Assembly: GCA_002633025.1 (NCBI GenBank)
Contig: NMRB01000400.1
Span: 63,675 to 127,674 of the forward strand
From: Notospermus geniculatus
Lineage: Eukaryota; Nemertea; Pilidiophora; Heteronemertea; Lineidae
Direction: 5' to 3'
Length of the DNA: 64,000 bases
The position numbers and the translations under genes were made by a program. The notes under the pieces are model-generated. The model saw nothing but the letters and a program-made list of their open reading frames with translations, made no database searches and was not told the DNA's origin. The stretch's first letter is position 1; the number at the start of each line of letters is the position of its first letter. Of the stretch, positions 22,183 through 34,069 are shown piece after piece.

Positions 22183-22560
22183 AATGAGGAACCCGTGTGC
22201 CGTTTATCCCGACAGGTCGGCGCTGCGAGCGGTGCGACCGAAGTGACGTTGTTGACGTCGTTTTAAGTGTTGACGTTGCGTCATGAAAAAATGAGCTGTA
22301 CATTTTTCTAAAGGAATAATGAGATAAAGACGTTGCCGTTATCGCCATCCTACATGTATCTCTTCATTTTAAGGAAAAAAGCACTGATTAATCCAGTAAT
22401 TTTTATCTCCCACAAGACATTGTAAATTTTAATGCCAGGCGGCAGAAACAAAAGGGTTGTTTTCACATCATAAATAAATGGAAATAACGTTACAAAAAAA
22501 ACCTTCGGTCACACTGCTCGCAGCGCCACGTCGTGACGTTAGTTCCTCCGGTTCCCCATT
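22183..22560. mobile_element. MITE family A, copy 2
   Basis: Same ends (AATGAGGAACC, GGTTCCCCATT) and interior (GACAGGTCGGCGCTGC, CGCAGCGCCACGTCGTGACG) as 611-996. Confidence 0.7.
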
Positions 22561-23020
22561 CACTATAGGTCAATATTTTGTCATTGCTTCTGCAGTCAAA
22601 AAAAAGTCTCGAAAATGAATCTTAGAAAATCAACATGTTTGCCCGACATGAACTGGAAAAGGATGGTAAAAGGAATAAAACAGCTGTGTAAAGAAATTCT
22701 CACAGAACCTGCTGAATAAGTAATTACAGGTTTTTCAAGTTTGAAAACTTGGATGTTTGTGACATTCATTGATTTTTGCTGAATAAACATAATAGAAGAT
22801 CAATCGAATGATTTTTGTTTTAAAATTGTGCATTTGTTTTGAAAACTGATGTATTGTGATACTACCAGGGCACGAAAGGAAAAACCAATTGAAATTTTTG
22901 TTGTTGTAGAAATATTCACTGTATTATACTGCGCATTATACTGGCCTGGCGATAAAAAAACTAAGAGCCGTATTAAAAAAGGGTGATCATCGCGCGATTA
23001 AGACTTAGACGCGTGTAACT

Positions 23021-23132
23021 TTCAGGCCGTTTGCTGTGAGGCGAGCAAAAAACTGCTCGCCTGAGAACAATAGAAAATTCTATTGTACTCAGGCGAGCAG
23101 CTTTTTGCTCGCCTCACAACAAACGGACTGAA
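23021..23132. mobile_element. 112-bp near-perfect hairpin MITE
   Basis: The arms TTCAGGCCGTTTGCTGTGAG and complement are followed by GCGAGCAAAAA / TTTTTGCTCGC and an inner AATAGAAAATTCTATT loop. Nearly the whole element folds into one stem. Confidence 0.85.
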
Positions 23133-23442
23133 CTTTACTAAATACACACTTCTACCATGCCCTAAATGTTCCAAAATGTCAAATTATATTTTGGAATTGA
23201 GTCTTGATGTGTGCACTGCATGAACTTTGAGAAAGAATGAAAGTATTCTGTTTTGAAGAATAAAAATTTCGATACTGTAAACAGAAAATGGTGAGGAAGT
23301 GCTAATGGACGTCCCGCAGTGAGTTAATATTTGAACAATCACTGCACGTATTGATTTTGGATACAAAATGCACATCATCAGATTAACCTGATGAGGACAA
23401 TCCTCGAAAGTGTATTCCCAGGTCATCGTACCATCGATAACA

Positions 23443-23515
23443 GATGGGCTGTTGTTTGTAATGGGTATCGGGCTGTTGTTTGTAATGGGTATCGAATTAT
23501 TGTTAGTTATTTATC
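23443..23515. repeat. Short tandem repeat, 25 bp
   Basis: Two and a partial third copies of GGGCTGTTGTTTGTAATGGG with a short linker. Confidence 0.7.
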
Positions 23516-23675
23516 GTGTTTGGACATCGAAATCTCTCTATTTGTACTAGATATTATCTTACCTTTAGATTTTCACGATAATTTTCTCATCACTATTCAG
23601 CATATCAGTGATCTATACCACGGACTAATTTTTTTGGCGTCAACTGAAATCATGATTTGTAGGTCACAGTAACAC

Positions 23676-23822
23676 CTGGGCCCAGTTTCACAAAGAATCT
23701 TACATGTAAGTCTAAAGTTTGACTTAAGTCATCATGTGACCAGGTTTCAGCAAATCAGATGGCTTCATTTCAGACTTAAGTTTTTTTCTTAGACTTAAGA
23801 TTCTTTGTGCAACTGGGCCCAG
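23676..23822. mobile_element. Hairpin MITE, CCTGGGCCCAGTT ends
   Basis: Arms CCTGGGCCCAGTTTCACAAA and complement (one loop mismatch), then AGAATCTTA / TAAGATTCT. 147 bp, non-coding. Confidence 0.8.
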
Positions 23823-24030
23823 GCCGAAACCATATTTTGACCATCAAAGAGTGTGAATAGATTCTTGTTTGCAGAGTTTAGTTATCATTTTTGGACAGGA
23901 ATTCATGACTTCCTTAACCCAAAAATCAGGAAGTATTGCGGCTTTTCTTGGAAGTCTCAATCTACATGTACTTCAGAAGCATAAATACATTAGAAGTTTG
24001 AAATTATCTGGAGGTAGCCTACTTGACTTC

Positions 24031-24144
24031 CAGGCCCCATATTCATAAAACTACTTAAGAGCAAGTATGACACTTATCCTTTGTTCAACACAAAAGATAA
24101 GTATCATACTTAGACTTAAGTAGCTTTATGAATACGGGGCCTGG
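24031..24144. mobile_element. Hairpin MITE, TTCATAAA-CTTAAG type, copy 2
   Basis: Arms CAGGCCCCATATTCATAAAA and complement, with a TACTTAAG inner stem. Related to 5632-5753. Confidence 0.8.
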
Positions 24145-24610
24145 AGCATAAAATTCGGAAGTATTTTGACTTCCGTGACTTCCAAACTCCCTCTAACTAA
24201 ACCCCTGTTTGAATGTCACCACTGCATTCAAATTATTACAGGCCAACTCAATCTATGGGTTTGACGAAAGGTGCTGTTCCACTTCAGAGTTTTCTCCTGC
24301 GAGTCAGCTCTCAATGGGAAATTCCAAATTTACGGCTTTTACGGCGAAACCACTGACACAACAACCACTATAGTTGAGTTGCTCATACACTTGTGTGAGA
24401 AGAGGCACTCAAGTGTAGCAGCAACATTCAAGTGAAGCAGCAGCTTAGCGCGATGATGATGTAACCTATCATTGTTGGAAAGTAATGATTCCTGACCCTT
24501 CATTTCCAAGAGTGTCCCACTTTTCCTTAGTCTGATTTTAAAATTCTTGGTTTGCAAGGAAAAGATAGTTAAGTTATACCATTGTATTGGAATGAAAGTC
24601 AAGGAATTCG

Positions 24611-24720
24611 CTAGTTAATATGAATAAAAGTAAAATTATGCTTTTACTTGAATTCTGCTGTACAAATGCATTGGCAAGCCCTGTACAAAATTGAAGTAAA
24701 AGCATTTACTAGACTTCATT
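24611..24720. mobile_element. Hairpin MITE family K, diverged copy
   Basis: Arms AAATTATGCTTTTACTT and AAGTAAAAGCATTTACTAG around a loop containing CATTGGC. Better-preserved members lie at 34927-35030, 46801-47032 and 48426-48656. Confidence 0.65.
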
Positions 24721-25688
24721 TACACCACCCATTGTCAGTACATGTGTAGACTTTTAAAAGAACTACAGTGTAAAAGGGTTAATCATCCTCTGTGACTTGA
24801 TGTTTGAAATGGTATGCAAAGAACTCTTACCTTTTTGTCCAAGAATGGAAGAAGAAAATCCCAATCCACATTTCTACATTTAGTAAATCCAAGTTCATAA
24901 ATATTCCTTCATGTGATGATAAAAGTATTTATTTCCTCTCCATGTGAAAGGTTATAAATCCCGTGCGTGTTTTACAATGAAACTTCCATTTTGTTGATGA
25001 TGCCCATTCCCCACTTTCACGGGAGCAGACTCGGATAATAACTACCATCAGAGAAAGCTTTCAAGCAACTCCTGTACCTAAACCCTTCAGATGGCAGCAC
25101 GTGGCTTGTGATGAGTCCATCTCAAGCTAACCTGACCGAGTCCACTGATTCATCTGCGTGCATGTGATGTATGAGAGATTTTGGCCTGTTTTGGCGTGAA
25201 ACTGTTAGTATTCAATGGAGTGAATTAGGAAACCCCAGGAAAAGTCTTCATTGTAGATAATTTGTATTCAGTGTAATTATATGGGATCATGACCATGGCT
25301 TATTTAGTATCCTGCCAGAGTGTCGCTGAAGCTTCTACGCTTTTAGAATACGATAAACAGCCGGTTTAACCCATTCCAATTTGAATTATGTTCAGTGCAT
25401 GCTCAAAGAAATTGTATTTTATTGTGGGCTCAACAGGGTGTTCTCCCAGATTGCGTATAAAGCTTCTTTTTCTTGTTGGGAGGTTGCATTTCATCACCGT
25501 TCACTTGAAGGCAATATTTTTTTTCAAGAAAAACAGAAATTTTGGTTGTGTAAACTTGATTTTTGCTTCACTTCTATTGTCAACTTAGGAAAAGTAGACA
25601 GAGATTGGATGAAAATCAAGCAGGAACATTGTCCTTGTGAATACATGCAGTTTGCCCCATGACCTGTGGATCGAGTTAAGCCTAGCGT
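24721..25688. other. No gene recognised
   Basis: Contains a 93-codon open frame at 25381-25662 with no recognisable motif. Not called. Confidence 0.45.
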
Positions 25689-26482
25689 AAATTACACTTG
25701 CAACTGGAGACAACTAGTCGCCACTGAGCTACTGGCGACTTTGAGGATCCAGTAGTCTTGAACGTTAGTTGTGGTGTTGATATTTTTGGTGACTGGGAGG
25801 GGAATGTGGATGGTAGTGAGCTGCCCTGCATTCAGAGAGACTTTAGTGAAAAGTCTCTCTGAATGCAGGGCAGCTGACAGGGATCTGTGGTTATAAGTAT
25901 TTATTAGCAAATGCAGATTTGTAGGGAAATGGAAGGGCTGGGGAGATATTCATCCTGCGACTAAACTTTTTCAGCAAAAAAAATAAACAGAGAAACAGAC
26001 ACGTGAAAAAAATTCCTATCGCAAGGCTCGAACCCGGCGCCCCGGATTCAGAGCTAGACGCTCTACCGATGCGCCAGCCGGCCACGTCATGACAGTGGCT
26101 GCTCAATAAATGTTTATAAACATATCCCAGCTACTCAACATATTTTTATGTTAATTAGAAATGACGTTACAAATCAGAATAATCTTCCAGAAATCGCATT
26201 TTACAACATCCACAGAGCAAGTCCCCAGCAAATCTGTCAGCACATCGCTACATAATGTACCCATCTACGTTCACAGCCACTAAAAACGTGAACCAACCGT
26301 CCGGTATATTCCATCTGAACATTAGACGCATTTCATCTATGAGTCCAATTCTATTGACTGACCCGTGAAAAGTCTTTGGCTAGCTTCGCTGTTGGCCGCT
26401 ACGCGGCGCGTTGGGCCCTTGCGTCTAGATGGAACTGGAGGCGACTGATCAGTCGCCAGAAGTGGGCGATGTACGCCTGGCT
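25689..26482. mobile_element. TTA-flanked element family C, copy 1, with nested insertions
   Basis: Ends AGCCTAGCGTAAATTACACT and complement of AGCCAGGCGTACATCGCC, flanked by TTA at 25686-25688 and 26483-26485. Inside are a perfect palindrome (about 25817-25874, GAGCTGCCCTGCATTCAGAG arms) and a tRNA-SINE (about 25890-26100). A second copy is at 36606-37290. Confidence 0.7.
25890..26100 (-). mobile_element. tRNA-derived SINE nested in family C element
   Basis: On the - strand, tRNA-like box A (GGCGCATCGGTAGAGC) and box B (GGGTTCGAGCC) are present. The acceptor ends do not pair, so it is a SINE head rather than a functional tRNA gene. Confidence 0.6.
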
Positions 26483-26485
26483 TTA

Positions 26486-27310
26486 TTAGAAGAACACGGT
26501 GCATAAAAATGCTTTGTAGTCATGGTTGAGTTCTTTGGAAAGAAGCTTTGCTCTTGTTCAACCGGGAAAAGGCTTGGTCTAGCATCAGATTCAGAACCTG
26601 CTGAGGGGGCTGAGGAGGCTAGCCCACGCAAGGTCAGATGACTTCACCCGTCTCAAGAAGATGATGTAATGGATATCATCTCCAGGGGAAAAGTTTTGTT
26701 GCAATAACGTTTGTTTCTCTGTGAGTGAAGGTCCTTTTTTGTTTGGAGGATAAAATCTGGAAGAAACCGGGATTATGTTTCCATAATGGTGTATCTGTTT
26801 GTGACGTGTAGCTTTCGGGCAAAACTCCCTCCGGTCAGAATTCAATTCTCATCCAGGTGGTATTGATGCCGTCTTTAAATACCACTCCTTCGGCTTCAGG
26901 CACTGATCCTCCTTCTTACACCTCTCTCGTACAAATTACTCATTCTAATTCCAAACCATGGCGTTGCATTCTGGCAAGGTATTTGATGAAAATTTAATCA
27001 GGAAGTCCCAATGTCTTTGTAAGTTTACAATTCTTAAGAGGAGATTAGGTAGCAGAGTGAGGAAAAAGGAGTAAACTGGTCATTATTCTTGCTTCCGTTG
27101 GCAGAATTTAATTAATCTCGATGGTGTTGTGACCGTTGCCTTGCTTGGAGGTCGTTACTGCCTTGTCGTTTGTCTTTGTTTTTGATGTCTGGATCATCGT
27201 TGGCAAGTGAATTCTGCTGGGAAAATTGACTCCAAGAAAAAATGTTTTTGGACATGTGAGTGATCACTTGTGAGATCCTCTGGAGAATGGCCTCGTGGAG
27301 GTTTACACGT
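26486..27310. other. No gene recognised
   Basis: No supported feature. Confidence 0.45.
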
Positions 27311-27590
27311 AGGTAACCCTGATAGCCGAGTGGTTGTCACGTCCCGCTTAGAAAAACAGCATGTTCGAATCCAGCCCAGTGGCCATTTGGGATTAATTGT
27401 TTCTGGCTCTTCATGTCTGTCACATGGGACAGTAAGCTGTTGTGCCTCGTAGTTGTACCTTGTTCCATTGCAGACAGGGGCAAGTAAAAGTGAGCAAGAT
27501 GAGCAGCTTGAGAATGGCCTCTTCCATTCTTACCAGGGACATGAATGCTTTGGCTTTGGCCCTGATGGTAAGATACAAATCAGGGGCGTA
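27311..27590 (+). mobile_element. SINE S1, diverged copy
   Basis: Head AACCCTGATAGCCGAGTGG with box B GTTCGAATCC, and the body motif ATGGGACAGTAAGCTG. Ends GATACAAAT directly against the next element. Confidence 0.85.
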
Positions 27591-27795
27591 GCTAGCTTTT
27601 ATGACCTAGGGGGCAAAATTGATTGAGTCTGAAGAGCCAAGTCAGTGGGGGGTCTGGAGGTCCTCCGCCAGAAAAAAATTGAAAATCTACATCCTCCGAG
27701 ATGCATTTTCCCCACATCTGACACCGCAATATTAATAACTCAGCTTGAAGAGGGAAAATGACCTTTTAGAGGAAAAAATTGTTTTGTCCCTTTTT
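27591..27795 (+). mobile_element. hAT-like element, 5' end, running into gap
   Basis: Starts CAGGGGCGTAGCTAGC, a terminus typical of hAT transposons, and is lost in the N run. Confidence 0.55.
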
Positions 27796-28567
27796 NNNNN
27801 NNNNNNNNNNNNNNNNNNNNNNNNNNNNNNNNNNNNNNNNNNNNNNNNNNNNNNNNNNNNNNNNNNNNNNNNNNNNNNNNNNNNNNNNNNNNNNNNNNNN
27901 NNNNNNNNNNNNNNNNNNNNNNNNNNNNNNNNNNNNNNNNNNNNNNNNNNNNNNNNNNNNNNNNNNNNNNNNNNNNNNNNNNNNNNNNNNNNNNNNNNNN
28001 NNNNNNNNNNNNNNNNNNNNNNNNNNNNNNNNNNNNNNNNNNNNNNNNNNNNNNNNNNNNNNNNNNNNNNNNNNNNNNNNNNNNNNNNNNNNNNNNNNNN
28101 NNNNNNNNNNNNNNNNNNNNNNNNNNNNNNNNNNNNNNNNNNNNNNNNNNNNNNNNNNNNNNNNNNNNNNNNNNNNNNNNNNNNNNNNNNNNNNNNNNNN
28201 NNNNNNNNNNNNNNNNNNNNNNNNNNNNNNNNNNNNNNNNNNNNNNNNNNNNNNNNNNNNNNNNNNNNNNNNNNNNNNNNNNNNNNNNNNNNNNNNNNNN
28301 NNNNNNNNNNNNNNNNNNNNNNNNNNNNNNNNNNNNNNNNNNNNNNNNNNNNNNNNNNNNNNNNNNNNNNNNNNNNNNNNNNNNNNNNNNNNNNNNNNNN
28401 NNNNNNNNNNNNNNNNNNNNNNNNNNNNNNNNNNNNNNNNNNNNNNNNNNNNNNNNNNNNNNNNNNNNNNNNNNNNNNNNNNNNNNNNNNNNNNNNNNNN
28501 NNNNNNNNNNNNNNNNNNNNNNNNNNNNNNNNNNNNNNNNNNNNNNNNNNNNNNNNNNNNNNNNNNN
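27796..28567. other. Assembly gap (772 N)
   Basis: Run of N. Confidence 1.
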
Positions 28568-28690
28568 AACTGCGATGATCCCTGACTGTACGCACAAGGT
28601 GACGGGAAATGACGTTGAATTGAGACTGGAAGATGAGAAACTGCGATGATCCCTGACTGTACGGACAAGTTGACTGGAGTTCCTCCGGCG
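28568..28690. repeat. Direct repeat beside the gap
   Basis: AACTGCGATGATCCCTGACT occurs at 28568 and again about 74 bases later, followed by TGTACGSACAAG in both. The array may continue into the gap. Confidence 0.75.
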
Positions 28691-29007
28691 TAATATTTGA
28701 CGTAGTATGTCAAGTGCTGTGATAATGATTTTCGTTAATGGCTGGTTATAATGCAGTGATATTATCAATTATGCAGTACCAACACTTATTCCTGGCCCAT
28801 TTGTGTCTGGGATAAGAAAATTCGATTAATTGATTATCACATAATTTCTTTCATCCCGCAGGCAAGTGTTACTTTGCCAACTCCGCTAGACTATTAAAGG
28901 GAATTAAGTTCCAGCCATAAATGGAGGCGGTAAATTTCATGTTACAAATTCATTGTGAAGACGCTAGCAAGAGTTAGTCATCCTTCTTAGACAGCCAGTT
29001 GATCACA

Positions 29008-29245
29008 AGCCTTGATAGCTTAGTGGTTATCACGATGGCTTAGCAAACGGCAGGTTCCGATTTGAATCCAGCCAGGCCAAAGGGGTGCATCATTGGCTCT
29101 TCACATCTGTTGCATGGGACAATAAGCCGTGGTGCCTTGTACCTTCTGCCTTTGCAAAGGAACATCCAAGTGAGTGAGGAACATGAGCAGCTTGAGACAG
29201 CCTCCCTTCCATACTTTACCGGAGCCAATAATGCCTTTGCTTCCA
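29008..29245 (+). mobile_element. SINE S1, copy
   Basis: Head CCTTGATAGCTTAGTGG with a diverged box B, and body ATAAGCCGTGGTGCCTTGTA. An older, more mutated copy. Confidence 0.8.
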
Positions 29246-29588
29246 AATGGATGGAAAAAAATTCTTAGAAAATATAATACAAGTTCCCACATATCACGAT
29301 ATTTTTACTTGCAACTTAAATTACAGTTCACACTTGTGTTCTAAAAAAGTCAGAAATTGACAATTTTCGATCCTTCTGCTCTCACTTTGATGGTGTTCCT
29401 CTCACTGAGTATTATCTCCCTCGGGTATCTTTAGACGCGACGCAGAAACCTTACAACTGAAATCATCGTGGAAGTGCGAGTAGCATCACCTTGATTGGTG
29501 ATGGAAATGATTGACACCTGACACCATTGACAGGTTATGATGCTTGAGGTAAGGAACATGACACATCAAATTTAAAGCTGTGTGTTGT

Positions 29589-30568
29589 TGAGGTGCTGCT
29601 CCACTTGAATTTTTCTCGTGCGTTTGGTGCTGTGGGCAACTCAACTATGAGTGGTTGTTCGTGTCATTGGTCTCAGCGTACTATAGCAAAAACAAACAAC
29701 AGTGAATTGCCCATCATGCCCACTGAGAGCCAACTCGTACAATGAAACTATCAAGTGGAAGCAGCACCTGTATTTAGGAGTGAGGAAACTACCAGGTGGA
29801 GCAGCACCTATATTTAGGAAGGGGGAAACTATCAAGTGGAGCAGTGCCGATATTTAGGAGGGAAGAAACTATCAAGTGAAACAGTGCCTATATTTAGGAG
29901 GGAGGAAACTATCAAGTGAAACAGCGCCTACATTTAGGAGGGAGGAAACTATCAAGTAGAGCAGTGCCTATATTTAGGAGGGAGGAAACTATCAAGTGAA
30001 ACAGCGCCTACATTTAGGAGGGAGGAAACTATCAAGTAGAGCAGTGCCTATATTTAGGAGGGAGGAAACTATCAAGTGAAACAGCGCCTACATTTAGGAG
30101 GGAGGAAACTATCAAGTAGAGCAGTGCCTATATTTAGGAGGGAGGAAACTATCAAGTGAAACAGCGCCTACATTTAGGAGGGAGGAAACTATCAAGTAGA
30201 GCAGTGCCTATATTTAGGAGGGAGGAAACTATCAAGTGAAACAGCGCCTACATTTAGGAGGGAGGAAACTATCAAGTAGAGCAGTGCCTATATTTAGGAG
30301 GGAGGAAACTATCAAGTGAAACAGTGCCTATATTTAGGAGGGAGGAAACTATCAAGTGGAGTGGCAGCTATATTTAGGATGGAGGAAACTACCAAGTGGA
30401 GTAGCACCTATATTTAGGAGGGAGGAAATTATCAAGTGGAGCAGTGCCTATATTTAGGAGGGAGGAAACTATCAAGTGAAACAGCGCCTATATTTAGAAG
30501 GGAGGAAACTATCAAGTGGAGCAGTGCCTATATTTAGGAGGGAGGAAATATCAAGTGGAGCAGCACCA
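29589..30568. mobile_element. Inverted-repeat element whose right arm has expanded into a satellite
   Basis: The left end AGGTGCTGCTCCACTTGA is the complement of the right end TCAAGTGGAGCAGCACC at about 30552-30568. Between them lie an interior related to 46155-46365 (GGGCAACTCAACTATGA) and a tandem array built from the right-end sequence. Confidence 0.55.
29735..30568. repeat. 40-bp satellite with 80-bp higher-order unit
   Basis: About 21 copies of a 40-bp unit (GAGGAAACTATCAAGTGGAG then CAGTGCCTATATTTAGGAGG). From about 29880 to 30320 two variants alternate (TAGAGCAGTGCCTATA and TGAAACAGCGCCTACA), giving an exact 80-bp period, while the edge units are more diverged. Confidence 0.95.
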
Positions 30569-31129
30569 ATTTAAGAGGGTTGTGTTGTGACTAATTTTGG
30601 ACATACCATTGAAATAACTTGCTCTATGCATGGTACCATGTTTCGCCCCGTGCAAAACATCGACCATACCCTCATCAAGTCAACTACACTCGATAAAAAT
30701 CAACATACTAATGAAAGGCGTAGAGGTAAAAGACAGTATGACATATCCCATCATCTTTTTAACATACTTCCATAAAGTTGACCTCTACCTCTACCTCCTT
30801 GAGTTCAGGTCATTGCACCTCTGGCGATGTGCCCAGCGTTGCTGACTCCACTCCACCTCCTTTGTGTAATCAACCTTTTTCACCCCTCTGCTACAGACCT
30901 TCTGCCCCCTTCATCAAGGGATACTCTCTGGTCATAATCAATATTGATCTTACATGTCCGCTGGCTCATTCTTTGATCATTGTAGCTTTTGACCGAAATT
31001 GATGTGGTCGGTGCGGTGCGTCTGCTCGTCAGTCGGGTCCTTTTATACCTCTATTCCATAATGATTGACACGTCTTGCCAAATTCTCTCAGGGCTGTTTG
31101 GTAGATGTGGTGTGGCCCTGCGTCTGTAA
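30508..31129. repeat. Duplicated block, copy 1
   Basis: Satellite edge plus about 560 bp of unique-looking DNA, repeated almost identically at 31154-31782. The N at 31153 separates the copies. The same 70-codon non-coding open frame appears in both. Confidence 0.9.
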
Positions 31130-31153
31130 TGGGTGGCGTCCACTAGAGCGCCN

Positions 31154-31782
31154 ACTATCAAGTGGAGCAGTGCCTATATTTAGGAGGGAGGAAATATCAA
31201 GTGGAGCAGCACCAATTTAAGAGGGTTGTGTTGTGACTAATTTTGGACATACCATTGAAATAACTTGCTCTATGCATGGTACCATGTTTCGCCCCGTGCA
31301 AAACATCGACCATACCCTCATCAAGTCAACTACATGTACACTTGATAAAAATCAACGTACTAATGATAGGCGTAGACCGTAGAGGTAAAAGACAGCATGA
31401 CATATCCCATCATCTTTTTAACATACTTCCATAAAGTTGACCTCTACCTCCTTGAGTTCAGATCATTGCACCTCTGGCGATGTGCCCAGAGTTGCTGACT
31501 CCACTCCACCTCCTTTGTGTAATCAACCTTTTTCACCCCTTTGCTACAGACCTTCTGCCCCCTTCATCAAGGCATACTCTCTGGTCATAATCAATATTGA
31601 TCTTACATGTCCGCTGGCTCATTCTTTGATCATTGTAGCTTTTGACCGAAATTGATGTGGTCGGTGCGGTGCGTCTGCTCGTCAGTCGGGTCCTCTTATA
31701 CCTATATTCCATAATGATTGACACGTCTTGCCAAATTCTCTCAGGGCTGTTTGGTAGATGTGATGTGGCCCTGCGTCTGTAA
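31154..31782. repeat. Duplicated block, copy 2
   Basis: Starts inside the satellite unit right after the single N and follows copy 1 to CGTCTGTAA with a few substitutions and small indels. Confidence 0.9.
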
Positions 31783-31789
31783 AGGTACT

Positions 31790-32040
31790 GTCACACTGAA
31801 GTAGTTCTCAAAACGTCCTACCCCGTCCTACAAAACCATAAAATGGGCTAGAGTGTGTAACGTTGGCCAAATAATGCCTCAAAGTTCTGAAGCACCCTTT
31901 CCGTCCGAGCCCATCCACGAAGTTCATAAAAAGACTGTGAAAAGTTGCCACTAGGTCCACTCTGTTCGCAGACAATTTGAGCCCGTTCTGCAACATTTTC
32001 AAGAACGTACTGAGAACTAGCTCAGTATGATGGGGTCCTC
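31790..32040. mobile_element. Dispersed element family D, uninterrupted copy
   Basis: Starts TACTGTCACACTGAAGTAGT and ends GAACGTACTGAGAACTAGCT. Imperfect inverted ends. The second copy (37763-38250) contains an insertion at the TA near the right end. Confidence 0.7.
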
Positions 32041-32059
32041 TTCTCATACCTATCTCTCA

Positions 32060-32335
32060 GTAGCGGGCCGCACACTAGGCGAGGTAAGGGCGATGTTCCA
32101 AGCGATCTCATCTTATAACGCCAGGCACAACAGACAACGCAATATAAGTTTTGATATTGTTTGACATTGGGCGGTCATCGCTGATGAGAAGATGCCACAT
32201 ATCGCTGTCCTGCGCAACTGCCGATTTTGCTCGTTGGTGATCAAATCGCTCAGAGCTGTTGACTGACAACTCCTGCCAAATTCTCTCAGGACTGTTTGAT
32301 TGGTGTGGTGAGGCCTCTGCATCTGTTGATCAGTT
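32060..32335. repeat. Dispersed repeat related to 19685-19830
   Basis: Shares TTTGATATTG, TGGGCGGTCATCGCTG-like and GATTTTGCTCGTTGGTGATC segments with the flank of the MITE at 19199-19684. Confidence 0.55.
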
Positions 32336-32531
32336 ACACTATTGCTGCTGTCTGAGTTGTGGATTTTCATTTATGTGGAGTTGTTGAAAACCAATGATTT
32401 GACAAAACATCAGAAAATATCCAACCCTACATATTTCGGCAGACAGGGATACACTCACTCAAAGGCCGCCATGCTGTTGTTTCCACTGTATTTGAAGTCG
32501 TCAGCAATTCCGACACCTACACGTACACGTT

Positions 32532-32768
32532 GGGGAGCGCGGTGGCATAATGGTTAGGACTGTGGACTCGTGATCGGAAGGTCGTGGGTTCAATCCCCGG
32601 CCGTGCCACTCTAACTCTCAACTGGCCTGAAATGTCCATCGTGTGCGCTATATTGTGGCTGCCCTTTGGTTTCTACAGAAAGGTTTCTGAATCATAGACT
32701 GGGGTAATAATGTGTGAAGCGCTTAGAGAGCGTAATACGCTATGAAACGCTATATAAGAACTCACCAT
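32532..32768 (+). mobile_element. tRNA-derived SINE with GCTATATAAGAA tail
   Basis: tRNA-like head (GGTGGCATAATGGTTAGGAC, box B GGGTTCAATCC), a body with GTGCGCTATATTGTGGCTGC, and a 3' end GAAACGCTATATAAGAAC resembling tails of widespread animal SINE families. Confidence 0.8.
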
Positions 32769-33644
32769 TAGTAGGCCATTGTCTTTATTTTGATGCATAC
32801 TGTACAGCGTCCAGTTCTGTTAATTACACAAGGAAGGTCATTCTTGTTACTGTGGCTATTGTTGATGACTATGATATTTGTTTGGGCATGCCTGGTCAAA
32901 CCTGTATCATTGTCGCTGGATATTACTTTGTAAGAATGTTAGCCATAGGATCGAATGCCATAATCTCTTGTTGTTATTTATCATGCGCAGGCAGACGACT
33001 TTATATCTGCGCCATTTTCCGGATTATTTGGATTTCCTACAGGGCAGCGGAAGATGCTGTTCTTCCTTGCATGCACTGGACAATGATCTATTTTGAATTT
33101 CTGTCACGCTTTCTCTGCAGAGAGTTATAAAACTTCATCCTTTGTACCACAATATTTTCTGATGTGGCTGGCAGTTGTTGTTCAAAGCATATGAGAATAA
33201 ATGGAAGCTGACGGAGGCAAAACAGGGAAGAAAAGAATGGTTGATATTCCATATAATCTGTTGTCTACTTTTTCACAAGACGTTTGGCTAAAGCAAAATT
33301 CTTTTCCATCAGAACCCCACACCCACAACTCACATTTTTGGATTCGTCAGGCATAGAAATGTGGAGAAAGCCTGTGCTTTAAAAAATATTCCGGAACCCC
33401 TCGGATTCTCAACTCTTTATGTTATTTGTCTGACATAACATGACTGACAGCAGTAGGCCCAGCGGCTCGTTCTGGGATGGTTGGCGTTCATTGTAAGAAG
33501 TTCTCGGTCTGCAATATGTTGGCTAGTTTTTGGATGCTCGGCATACAAGCTCTCTCTGCAATTTTTTGCTGGTTTTATATCCTCATTACTTGGCAAAAGT
33601 AGCTTGATCACGCTGCAGTATGCTGGCTGAGTTCCTTATACCTA
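32769..33644. other. No gene recognised
   Basis: A 138-codon open frame (32714-33130) starts inside the SINE tail and has no recognisable domain. Not called. Confidence 0.45.
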
Positions 33645-33655
33645 GCCTTTGTAGC

Positions 33656-34069
33656 ACTGAAGGGGTTATTATCATCCTGGGTACACTTAGTGTACTTAAG
33701 TGTACCCAGGTTCGATGTCGTCAAGTGAAATTGTACCCTGGGTCCACTTTCTTGTTAGAAACTGTACCCAGGTTCTGATTTAAAGACCTATAGGCACGAG
33801 CTCATTCTCAAGATATCGCCGGACACATGAATTACCATTAGTTGGTTCCATGATCTTCCGCCAGGTGGTGGTGTTGCCATATCACATGATCAGACACACC
33901 CATCATGGCCATGCACACGTATATGGGAATGACACCCTCGCCTCGAGGTCTCTAATTCAGAACCTGGCAACATTTTCTAACAAGAAAGTGCACCCAGGGT
34001 ACAATTTCACTTGACGACATCGAACCTGGGTACACTTTATGTGTACCCAGGATGACAATAACCCCTTCA
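33656..34069. mobile_element. Mutator-type MITE (11-bp target duplication)
   Basis: Arms TGAAGGGGTTATTATCATCC and complement, followed by CTGGGTACACTT repeats. Flanked by the 11-bp direct repeat GCCTTTGTAGC at 33645-33655 and 34070-34080. Duplications of 9-11 bp are characteristic of Mutator-like elements. Confidence 0.75.

Noticed and set aside
26022-26095. Possible tRNA gene
   Set aside because: Box A and box B are present but the acceptor arms do not pair and a SINE-like body follows, so it is a tRNA-derived repeat.
27732-28768. Long open frames of 268-342 codons on both strands
   Set aside because: They consist almost entirely of the N run.
29735-30568. CRISPR-like array
   Set aside because: Units are contiguous without unique spacers and the genome is animal. 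It is a satellite.
32714-33130. 138-codon hydrophobic open frame
   Set aside because: Starts in a SINE tail and matches no family I recognise.
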